Positions 35,623-45,572 of a stretch of 64,000 nucleotides of DNA are shown here, piece by piece. Source of the DNA: Sipunculus nudus (taxonomy: Eukaryota; Annelida; Sipuncula; Golfingiida; Sipunculidae). Made by a program: the position numbers and the translations under genes. Below the pieces are notes generated by a model, which worked only from the letters and a program-made list of their open reading frames with translations, did no database searches and was not told where the DNA came from. Location of the stretch: NCBI GenBank assembly GCA_026874595.1, contig CM049321.1, positions 46,183,797 through 46,247,796 on the forward strand, in the 5' to 3' direction. Position 1 is the first letter of the stretch; the number at the start of each line of letters is the position of its first letter.

Positions 35623-36329
35623 AAAAATCTGTTTTAACCCAGCTCATTGGTAAACCCCTGGGCATGTTTGTTGAATTTATGACTGCATGAACACAAGCAT
35701 GGCTCACATGGGATACTGGACCCAGACAGCTTGCAGGCTATACAGGAAATGACCAGTGTCCATGGAAACTGTGTTTGGGTTATGAGCTCACATGTAAACT
35801 ATTGTGTTAATTCATTATTCTTAGCATAATATTCCATATTAACCAGTAGGATGCATCATGTCGACCAAAATTTCAGATACTTGGTTTACTAGACTATATA
35901 CATAAGATGAAACAAAATGCATGTAACAAGTACAACTTATTCCTGATTGAACTCAAGGGTAGGCCTCTAACCTGCTACTCAAGATGTGGGCGTGCACACC
36001 ATTGAGTGTTCAGTATGGTGTTTTCATGCCTTAAATTGTAATACTGTAGCAACTATGTAGAACTCCTCTGAGAACACTGGACAGATTTAAAAAAAAAAAA
36101 TACAGTTATTGGGTCAAATGTAACAAAAGTTTTACGGGATACATTTAACTGAATCTCTCTCGAGTCTGCCAAATCTTTCTCTTAATTTGTGGTTTTCTGC
36201 CATCAGTGCTGATTTCGCTTCCTCCAGAAGTACACACTGTGGGCATTCAGCGTTGAGTAGATGTAGGAATGAGAAGTCTGTTTGACTCCTGTTGCACAAC
36301 CATCTGGCAAGGTGGCTGCTGTTGCAACA
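35623..36329. other. Unassigned stretch
   Basis: No domain or repeat boundary recognised. Confidence 0.35.
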
Positions 36330-36849
36330 TTAGGGTATTGGTGGCATATTTGTAGAATTCTTCAAGTATGGCAGATCCTGCATTTTTGCCGATGTTTGAA
36401 CTAGGGATGACAATTTAATTTGATTCTGCACTGTGGCCGATGCTGGAACTTGGTATGACACCACTTCTGCCGATGCTGGAACTGGGGATTTATTCTGCAC
36501 TGTGGTCAATGCTGGAACTGGGCATGACACTACTTCGGCCAATACTGGAACTGGTGATTGATCCTGCATTTTGACAGATGCTGGGTACCGGGTATGACAC
36601 CACTTTTGCCGATGCTGGAACTACAGATTGATTCCGCACCGTGGCTGATGCAGGAACTGGGTATGACACCACTGAAGCAGATGCTGGAACTGGTGCTTGA
36701 TCCTACATTGTGACTGATACTGGAACTGGGAATGACACCACTGAGGTTGATGCTGGAACTTTGGATGGATCCTGCCTTGTTGTTGATGCTGGAACTGGGT
36801 ATGACACCACTGTGGCCAATGCTGGAACTGAGGAAGGATCCTGTGGTAT
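36330..36849 (-). pseudogene. Decayed exon made of a 69-bp coding minisatellite
   Basis: The minus strand has an acceptor AATTTTACAG (ending 36850) and then codes for a 23-residue repeat of the form VPAS-x-x-VVSYPVPAS-x-T-V-QNQSP, about eight times, before ending in NSTNMPPIP and a stop. Period 69 bp (36 + 33 half-units) preserves frame. One TAG (about 36703) and one single-base shift (about 36590, at GGTACC) break it. Val/Pro/Ser-rich repeats suggest a secreted or structural low-complexity protein, but I recognise no family. Its reading frame is open on the other strand too, as often happens with repeats. Confidence 0.5.
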
Positions 36850-36978
36850 ATCTGTAAAATTATTAAACACTGCAGTAGATCCTGTAAAATTAAACAAGGC
36901 CTACTGGCCTAATGCAACCTGTGTAATGGGATATGCATCAGGTATAATGTTTCTATGCTGGACAAAAATGGAGGATAA

Positions 36979-37986
36979 CTGAAAGTCATCTGAGCTATAG
37001 TGATCACTCTTTGTCTGTCTGTCTGTTTATATAAACCAGGCACAATTTGTAACTACTGGACCTGGAATCTTACTTGACTACCAGGGAGGTCCTTGAAAAA
37101 TCTCCTTGGAAACCTGAAATGTGGTCTCTGTTACCCATTTCATCATCTGAGGTATCTTGAGCATAAGTTCCCTCCCTCAGTGCAGGTCAAGAGTTCACTC
37201 AGTGCAGTAGCTAAAGCTAGCAATTTGTTCCTGTTCACTCAGGGCAACTGCCTTTCTCACTTAAGCCTGATTAGCCCAGTGCACCTGACTCAAGAGAATT
37301 TTTATATCTGAGCCTGATATTTGGCATATGTGAATACATCTCAGATAGCTTAGTTGTATGTAAGGTTGGTGATGCCACCTACAAGCATTTTTGTGTTGTG
37401 TGCACTCATTCCAGTATTTCAGCAGAGATGTTTGTGTAATTGGTTCTTGATCTACATGTTTTTTTTTGTGGAGGTAACCACCTCCATTTTTTAATGCGTT
37501 ATTAATTGCATATATGTACATCTGCAGAATTCCATTCCTGTTTCAGACTATGTGACAAGGCAGTATCACACGCTTCCTCTCATTTTATATCCTGGTGTTA
37601 ACCAGGCCCAGTGACTACTGCACCTGGGGGCCCTGGGTGTGTAATCATCCCAATTGCTTGGTCATACCACTGAGGAGCCCCCGAAAGGCGCACTCGTTTG
37701 TGAGTGAAACATGGCCGTTGGGCACAGCCTACCCATTAAGCCTGCAGAGCGCTCACCCTGGGTGGGGGCCAACTGTGAAAAATCTCACCGCCTCAGCTGA
37801 GATTCAAACTCACGATCTTCCGCTTTGAGTGCTAGGCTCTACCCCTGAGCCACAGAAGCTGGTTTGATCTACATGTTAAGTATTTGCGTTATTCATGTAC
37901 ATATTACATATGTACTAGAAAAGAAATGGTCCAGTATTGAAGCATTATACCTGGTGAAAATACATTTGCACAGGTTCGCATTAATC
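36979..37986 (+). mobile_element. Chimeric family A / family B fragment
   Basis: 36979-37165 matches the start of family A copy 2 (GAAAGTCATCTGAGCTATAG, GTCTGTCTG tract, then the first part of a 336-bp unit). From about 37175 the sequence is the 3' part of family B, ending GCACAGGTTCGCATTA at 37969-37984 without the final hairpin. The junction is abrupt, so this is a deletion or recombination product. Confidence 0.65.
37461..37863 (-). mobile_element. tRNA-derived SINE with 14-bp target duplication
   Basis: On the minus strand the head at about 37860-37800 has an A box TGGCTCAGGGG-TAGAGC and a B box GTTTGAATCTC, the split pol III promoter of a tRNA. The tail at the left end is an A run (plus-strand T run 37459-37467). 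TTGATCTACATGTT flanks it at 37447-37460 and 37864-37877. The related family B sequence at about 23788-23815 has no insertion. Length about 403 bp. Confidence 0.88.
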
Positions 37987-38065
37987 ACTTTATTTGAAAT
38001 TCGGATGCAGAAAAATTATGAACAAATGTTTGCACAGGATCTTCATTCTTTTCATTTAAACAATT

Positions 38066-38273
38066 TTTAGCTCTGCTGACTAAAATTTTCAACTTATTGG
38101 CCTGTTTTAACATGCTTGTTAAGTTTTTGCTTTGCTTATTTGAACTTTTTAAGGTAGTTTTACAGTCCAACAGTTTTAAAACATGCCCTTTAAATGGACA
38201 GAAGGCAGAACACAACAAACAAAGGACCACAACTATGGCTCAGATGACTTACAGTCAGCTTAGCTAAAAAATA
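38066..38273. mobile_element. Inverted pair of family A 5' ends
   Basis: The left end reads TTTTTAGCTCTGCTGACTAAA and the right end reads ACAGTCAGCTTAGCTAAAAA, so two 5' termini face each other about 200 bp apart. The right part keeps the GGACCACAACTATGGCTCAG neighbourhood of a family A 5' end in reverse. Either a rearranged remnant or a fold-back derivative. Confidence 0.55.
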
Positions 38274-39169
38274 ATGTTGTTGCTTCAGCTGAACTGTTTC
38301 TTTTAGGAAGGGCAGGTAGTAGTACTGCTGTTTAATGTTTAAAAAAAATATTTTTTATCATAAGCACTTTTATATAAGTTTATGATAGAAAAGCTCTTGC
38401 TTAGCTTGCAGTGTTCTTCTGCCAGAAATATTATATATTAAAGTTACAGCAAGTGATACAATAATGAGGCCATGGTCAATTATGCTGTAAAGGCTAATTG
38501 AGTAAATCAGTCAAATGATCTTTAAAATAAAAAATAAAAAATTCCCTAAAATGTGGAATTATCTCAAATGGAAGGTGGAACTGCTGAGAAACTATTCAGC
38601 TTACACACACAAGAGCAGAGATCAGTATTTATACCATTACAGAGTTGGCCATGTTTTGAGTGCAGAGGAATGGTAATTTTTAGTTTGATTAACATTCTTT
38701 TTTATTTGAAAGAAACGAGACGCCTTCTGATATCCAATGATTTTGTTGACCAAAAGGACTTTAATATACTGGAAGCATTATAAATTAGATTTATGCTGGT
38801 CCACATTGTGATAAATAGGGTCAAATCTGTCCAAAATACAAAATTTAATGTTTTTTTAGCTCAGCTGACTTTCAGTCATGCTGGGCTATAGCGATGGGTC
38901 TTTGTCCGTCGTCCTTCCGTCTGTCCGGCCGGCCATTAGCAGGGCACAAATCGTAACCGTAGGGGCTAGGGCCATGAACCCTATGCAGTCTTAGAGGTTA
39001 TAAAAAGATCTCCTTGCAAACCTGAAATTAGGTCACTGTGACCTATATTCTCGAAGTTATGGGGTGTGTTTGCACCCCCCAGAAATAACTCTTTGAGACA
39101 AAATTTTCATCCCAAACCTTCCATCTTTCACATACAGCTCACCTACCAACAGGGGAAGAACCATAATTT

Positions 39170-39990
39170 TTTTTAGGTCAAAAGGTCAAAGGTCAAGGTC
39201 ACAGGAGCCTCTTCTTTGAAAAGCCTGTGGATGCATTTTAAGCCAACCCTTTCATCCCAATTCTTTGATCTTTCACATATAGCTCACCTACTAAGTTGGA
39301 GAAGAATCCTATAGATTTTGAGGTCACAAGGTCAAAGGTCAGGGTCACAGGATCCACTTCTTTGAAAAGGTTGTGGACACATTTCAAGCTAGACTTTTCA
39401 TTCCAAACCTTTCAGCACTGATATGGCTTCTCTGCCAACAGGGGAAAGACCTGTTGATTTTGAGGTCAAAGGTCAAGTTCACAGCACCCACTTCTTGCAT
39501 GGAGTAATTTTCAGGCAAACTTTTCAATCTGTACCTTCCATCTGTCATATATGGCTTACCTACCAATAAGGGAAGAAGCCTATTGATGTTGAGGTCAAAA
39601 AGTCAAAGGTCAAGGTCACAATATTTAATTGTTCTAAATGCTTGTTAGCATATTTCAAGTGTAACTGTTCAACCCAAACCTTCAGTCTTTCACATATGCC
39701 ACATCTATGCATCACTCAGTTTGACTCAAACTTCATATTTATGGGTCTTTTTGCTTGAATAAATAACCTATTGATTTTGGGGTCAGCTGGTCAGCAGGTT
39801 AAAGGTTGCAGGTCAAAGTTATTCACCCATTGGTTGCCAAGTAATTACACCAGATTTAAGTAGTTAGTAGTTACCCATCATTTAGAAAAAATCCAGTTGA
39901 TATGTGGGCAAAAGGCCAAGGTCATAGGTCAGTGATGTTCACAATTACTTATTTTATAGGTCAGTGATGTTCACAATTACTTATTTTATA
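39170..39990 (+). repeat. Degenerate repeats with clustered AGGTCA half-sites
   Basis: Units of roughly 130-150 bp recur at about 39176, 39330, 39460, 39598 and 39900, each with AAGGTCAAAGGTCAAGGTCA-like runs followed by a CTTTGAAAAG or TTTCA(CA)TAT block. AGGTCA is the nuclear-receptor half-site; spacing by one base (AGGTCAAAGGTCA) is a DR1 arrangement. A separate exact 32-bp tandem duplication (GTCAGTGATGTTCACAATTA...) is at about 39925-39990. Confidence 0.75.
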
Positions 39991-40433
39991 GACCATCTCT
40001 ATTTTTCTTGTATATATAACCATCCCACCCCAGCTGGTAATCTCCCTGTGTGGCTGTAATTGTGAGTGACACTGGTGACATATGACTCCCTTTTGTTTCA
40101 GCCTATTTAGTGATAAGGATCAGTGATAAGTACCTCGTTACTTCATAACAAAAACACTGTTGTCTGAATGCTTCAGCCAGGCATTAAGACTATGAGAGTA
40201 TAGTATTAAGGTTTAGCTACTGATTTATAAGATGATGGGAACATTTTGCAGTTTATTTTATGGAATCCTAGCAATAAACATAGTTTCCTAGATATCTGAA
40301 TATTTTAATATATATCACCACATATAAAAGCAAGTGTTTGTTCTCATAATATGTGGAGTGTACCTTGATTTAGGATGGCTTTTTGTTTTATTTCAAGACC
40401 CTTAGTCATGCTTTCTGGATTTCTTTTCTTTCA

Positions 40434-40539
40434 GGTTTGGCAGTTTACCTACCCTGCTGATCCCATTGAAAAGCAGAGTGATAATAAAAAATATTGGACT
40501 TACACTTTTTACAATTGCATATCTATAAATCTGATATGA
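40434..40539 (+). CDS. Possible terminal exon carried inside family A copy 5
   Basis: A strong polypyrimidine tract and acceptor (TTTCTTTTCTTTCAG, ending about 40433) is followed by an open frame VWQFTYPADPIEKQSDNKKY and 14 more residues to a TGA at about 40537-40539. The protein is unrecognised. Helitron-like elements are known to carry captured exons, which makes the location interesting, but a 34-codon frame can arise by chance. Confidence 0.25.
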
Positions 40540-40992
40540 GCGCCTGGACATGCCTTTTGAATTATTTTGGGCATTCATTACTGGATAATTTGCCCCAAGT
40601 TTGGTCTCTTATTGGAGAATGTGGGATATCAAATGTCATACTTGTCAGAAATCCATTATGTCTGCCAGTTAGCCACCTTAGAAATTATTTCTTCAGTGCA
40701 GTTTCAGTAATTTTTCTTTAATGTTTGGTCCGATTTAGAGAATGTTTGTTGTCTGATTTCAGACTTGTCAAAAGTCCAATATGGCCACCAGGCAACCATC
40801 TTTTAATTCCTTTTTATCATATTATCTCAAGAACAGTTAAAGTGAATGCAGTTGGATGTATATTTATGTAATCTTGTAAAGGATTGGGTCAAATATTTCT
40901 GAATAAATATTACCATCATTTATAAAAGTGCAATACAGTTGGCTTGTATTGAATAAAAATTCATACAGAAGCACCTGTTTCTCAATAATTGC

Positions 40993-42324
40993 ATCCGCCA
41001 AAACAGAGTTTTGCGGATACTAGGTTTTCAGCTGCACGCCGCTGCCGCCGCGTAGGTGTCCGGAGAACTCCTCCATAACCGCTGGGCAGAATTTTACGAA
41101 ACCCGGGATTATGTTCAGTTCACATGTGAACTGCTGCACCCCAATTTTGTTTTGACATCTGACCTTTCTTCTGCACTGCGTCAGTTTGTGTGTCTGTTTC
41201 CACACATAAACCAACATATCTCGGGAACCGTTTGACCGATCAGGAAATTTTTTTGCACAAATGTAGCCCTTGGAGAGCTGTTTAACATACAAAAAATGGT
41301 GGCGCCACCTGCAACCATGTTTGCAAAGTGTCCATCTGTTTGTATGCCTTGGGTTAAAATCACTCATATCTCCGCAGTGGTTTGACTAATTCACCTGAAA
41401 TTCAGCATGCGTATACAAATATAGCCCTGGGATAGCTTTATAACATATACAACAAAAGGTGGCGCCACCTGCAACCATGTTTGCACAGTGTCCATTTGTT
41501 CATCTGCCTGGGGTTAAAATCACTCATATCTCTGCAGTGGTTTGACTAATTCACCTAAAATTCGGCATGGGTATACATCCTAGACAGCTTTTCTGATTTT
41601 ATGACAGGTGGCGCCACCTACATTAACGTTTACGCTGCAGACATCCAAGCTCATATCTCGGGAACCGTTTGACCGCTTGAGCCAAAATTTTGCATGTGTA
41701 TAGATCTCACATAGCTCTGTATCATACGCAAAACTGGTGGCGCCACCTGCAGCCAATTTTTGCACAGCTCCCGTCTATTTGTCTGCCATGGGATAAAATC
41801 ACTCATATCTCTGCAGTGGTTTGACATATCTGCCTAAAATTTTGCAGGTTTATACATCCCCGACAGCTCTCTTGATTTTATGACAGATGGCGCCACCTAC
41901 ATTCTACATTTATGCAGCAGATATCCAAGCTCATATCTTGGGAACCGTTTGACCGATTGGGCCAAAGTTTTGCATGTGTATAGTTCTCACATAGCTCTTT
42001 ATCATACGCAAAACTGGTGGCACCACCTGCAGCCATTTTTGCACAGCGTCCATCTGTTTGTCTGCCAAGGGCAAAAATCACTCATATACATGTAGTGTTT
42101 TGACTTATCTGCCTTAAATTTTGCATGTGTATACAACTTGGACAGCTTTCTGGATTTTGTGGTAGGTGGCGCAACCTACATGCACAATGGGGCTGCAGAC
42201 ATCCATGCTAATATACAACACTTCACTCTATTTCCCCTTGCCACTCAATCCATGCCTCACTTCACCAGTTCCACTCTGATTTAGGCGGATACACGTAGTC
42301 GCTTGTCGACTACCCGTATTCTAG
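40993..42324 (+). mobile_element. Complete family D Helitron-like element
   Basis: It starts A|TCCGCC at 40993 with an ATCCGC-AAAAC / GTTTT-GCGGAT hairpin. The reverse complement GGCGGAT is at 42284-42290, then a perfect seven-base hairpin GTAGTCG / CGACTAC (loop CTTGT), seven bases, and CTAG at 42321-42324, followed by T. This fits Helitron rules (TC start, CTRR end, A|T insertion) plus the inverted end copies of helentrons. Palindromes at 41298, 41458, 41607 and 41736. No coding capacity. Confidence 0.85.
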
Positions 42325-43312
42325 TTCTGGCATGTATTTCCTTGATTTTTGCTATATATTTTGATCTTATATTTGCCCTTTGTGAAGTTCCTTATGAGAC
42401 TGACAGGTTTCAAGCAAGCTGTTGGAATAGTTCCTGATAGCTTAACAATCATGCATTTTCCTCAGACCATCAATTCACTGTGTTTTAACCAGACATAGGT
42501 GATATATATTTCTGTTGTCATAGAAAATTTTCAACAAATTGGCAAATTGGTTCTTCAAAATTTGACTGGAAGTTGTGAATCTCAGTCCATGATGTCACAG
42601 GTCATGCATGGCAGCTGAGCGTCATGACCCATGGGTCACTTGTTTACTTCACGACTGCTGGCTAAACAATAATCAGAATTTGGGAAAATAACACCAGACT
42701 TTCCCAAGCATTTTTCACATTTCAGAATTAAATAGATTAAATACTTAAATATCATATTTTATTGAACAAACTTCAATATTTAAGTTAGCTAGCTAAAGTC
42801 ATGTCTACTCACCCTGTCCAAGGGCCAAGAGCTTTTGTGCCTTTATGTGTGCAGAATTCTACCCTTTGCTTCATCATCTTTTTTTTTGTTCTTTTATTTC
42901 CAACACTGAAACATGTAACAAATCTTAAGAATACTTGATACCTGGTAAATGTGTAATTGAGCTGGCAGATCTGTTAATATTTGGGTTTCACTACCCAGGT
43001 CAAATGGTTAAATTTAATGCACTTTTTGTTTTCAAACTTCTGAGTTTCTGAAATATGCATTGTGTCCCATAGACTGTAAAATATAGGTCAGATCTTAATT
43101 AAAGTCTCTTGAAAATCATATTGCCTGTTTTCACATAAAACCTAAACTGCCTTTTTCCAACAGCTTTGACTCATCGCCTGCTGAAGGGTAGTTCAAAGCC
43201 TATCATAAAAACCACTATTTTCCACCTGTCTTCAGCAATTGTATAAAGGAAAATAAATGAATTAACTAAAGACATTAACAGAACGACAATTTATCTGATT
43301 TTGCCTTTTTTT

Positions 43313-44165
43313 AGCCCTTAGGCTGATGGGCTATTGTCGTCACCCAAGCTGTCCGTCCGTCCGGCGTCCGTTAACTTTTACCTTGTGGTCGGGATATCTT
43401 GAAAAGGATTCACCGTCAGAATTTTATTTCCTCGGTAAAGATGTATATCGACAAAATCTCGGTCAAGATCCAAGATGGGTGACCTTGACCTATTTTTCTA
43501 CATTTTAGAGCTGATTATAGAAAAACACTTAGATGCTTATTACTCAGGAACCATTTGATGGATTTTCACAAAACTTACTATGATTATTGGGACTGATAAT
43601 CTGTAGCTGCTACACAAGTTTGGTGGCGCCACCTACAATATCTGATTTTTAATGAATTTTTTATCTGATTTTTCAACTTTGGGCTTGTGAGCGGGATATC
43701 TGTAAAAGGATTCATTGTAGGAATTTTATTTTTTTGGTGAAAATGTATACTGACAAAATCTCGGTCAAGTTCGAAGATGGGTGACCTTGACCTATTTTTC
43801 TACATTTTAGAGCTGATTATAGAAAAAACATTTAGAAGCTTATTTCTCAGGAACCATTGGCTGGATTTTCACAATACTTACTATGATCATAGGGAGTGAT
43901 GGTCTGTAACTACTGCACAAGTTTGGGGGTGCCACCTGCAATTTCTGATTTTTAATGAATTTATCTTGGATTTTTCAACTTTGGCCTTGTGAGCGGGATA
44001 TCCCTAAAGGTTTCACAATAGGAATTTTATTTCTTTGGTGAAGATGTATATCGACAAAATCTCGCTCAAGTTTGAAGATGGGTGACCTTGACCTACTTTT
44101 CAAGGTCACAGAGCTGATAATAGAATAAAACTTAGAAGCTTATTTTTCAGGAAGCATTTGGTGGA
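43313..44165 (+). mobile_element. Family E element, 5' part
   Basis: It starts AGCCCTTAGGCTGATGGGCT (AGCCC pairs with GGGCT) after a T tract, then a GTCCGTCCGTCC tract, then three units of about 300 bp containing GATGGGTGACCTTGACCTA (about 43473, 43778, 44078). One palindrome copy at 43622. No 3' terminus is seen, so it is truncated or its end is not recognised. Confidence 0.65.
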
Positions 44166-45520
44166 TTGTTATGAATCATGGTACATACCTCTCCATTTTA
44201 AATTTATAACTGAGACATGTACAGATATACATCCATGTGAGAACAGATATTTAGTACTTGTTACTGTTACCACCTCTAAACACTGTTCTTTTGGCTGAGG
44301 GCTTTTGTCAGCTTCTGCTGATATTCTAGTTTTTGGATGGAGCCACTGGTTTCTGCAAACCACCTGATACCTCTACAACATACATGAGAATCATACTAAC
44401 TTGAGGCTCCTGGTACATGACACTCAGCTGATTTTGACACATAACATTACTAAAGCCAGTCCAAAAATTCATCACAATGACTTAATTTTTGGCTTCAAAA
44501 GAAAATTTTCCACAACCTGTCTCAGGCTGTCTGCATGCAAATCGTGTTTCACTACCCAGGTCCCATTATTAAATATCAATTGTGTGCTGATTAATCTATT
44601 AAATCGATGATTGGTTGTTTTTTTACGAAATCTATTAAATCAATTACATTTTTGCATAATTAATTTATAAAAATCATGTATGAAAATTCAGAGTCATATC
44701 CTGTCAGAGATGTATACAAACACAAAGTAATGAACAGCATCAAAAGGAACCTTCCACAGCCAACAATCATTTGAAGGCAAGTCAACCTTTGTTCGGGGGA
44801 CATTATAAGGAATACTGAGGTGCATGTCACACGATTTACTGGGGTAAACATTTTAGGTACAATATAAAGCAGATTTCATGGTTACCAGGCTGTAAATCTT
44901 CCATGCTTTCCATGGAAAATTTACAATAAAATCCATGGAAAGTACCACAGAAAATTGTCACCCCCTGGTCCATGCTTTAATCCATGTTAACCTTGGTACT
45001 TCTGAAGCATGGACAAGCACGGTCAAGTGGGCACAAATTTTCTGTGATCCAACACCAAATGTTGTAGTGCATATAGTTTGCAATTACATTAGGTGCACCT
45101 GACTGCAGTGTGTAATGTCTCAATCAGGAGATAGCATAAAGAACAAGGAACCTATGAGTGCTCAGGAGATTTAGCCTAATTGACAGAAACATCAAATGGT
45201 GCTTACGTTAAGGTACTGATTTTACATTTATGCTAATAACTATTAAAAAATTTACAACACTGTGATTAAATTTAAAGTAGACATTCAAATATAATTTAGA
45301 TATTGTTTTATAGTTGAAACTAGGGACCCAAAGACCTAGGGTTACCTGAGCTAAAATTACATGAACAAGGGTATAAAAAGCAAAATTTCTCGGTGTCACT
45401 CAGAATTTGCATCATCTCCTTTTTCTGTTGTTCCTCTGGGAAAATAGTTTAAAACAGAAGTAGCCCTAAATGAAAAAGGGAATTCTTACAAGCATACCTG
45501 AAAACTTTATAAAATAAATT
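44166..45520. other. Unassigned stretch with a small family A remnant
   Basis: 44880-45010 is rich in CCATGG palindromes. 45141-45355 looks like a degraded minus-strand family A remnant: ACAAGGAACCTATGAGTGCTC at one end (reversed 3' terminus) and CCTGAGCTAAAATTAC at the other (reversed 5' terminus), about 215 bp apart. Confidence 0.45.

Positions 45521-45570
<50 letters not shown>
45521..45570. repeat. (TG)n(TA)n microsatellite
   Basis: TG repeats followed directly by TA repeats. Confidence 0.95.

Positions 45571-45572
<2 letters not shown>

Larger units (their letters stand above)
38858..42642 (+). mobile_element. Family A element, copy 5
   Basis: It starts AGCTCAGCTGACTTTCAGTC in a T tract, with a GTCCGTCGTCC tract at 38905-38930, and ends GGCAGCTGAGCGTC, TGACCCATGGGTCA and CTTG at 42642. 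The body differs from copies 1-4: it has AGGTCA-rich tandem units, a unique portion (40.0-40.9 kb) with a possible captured exon, and a complete family D element. Confidence 0.8.
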
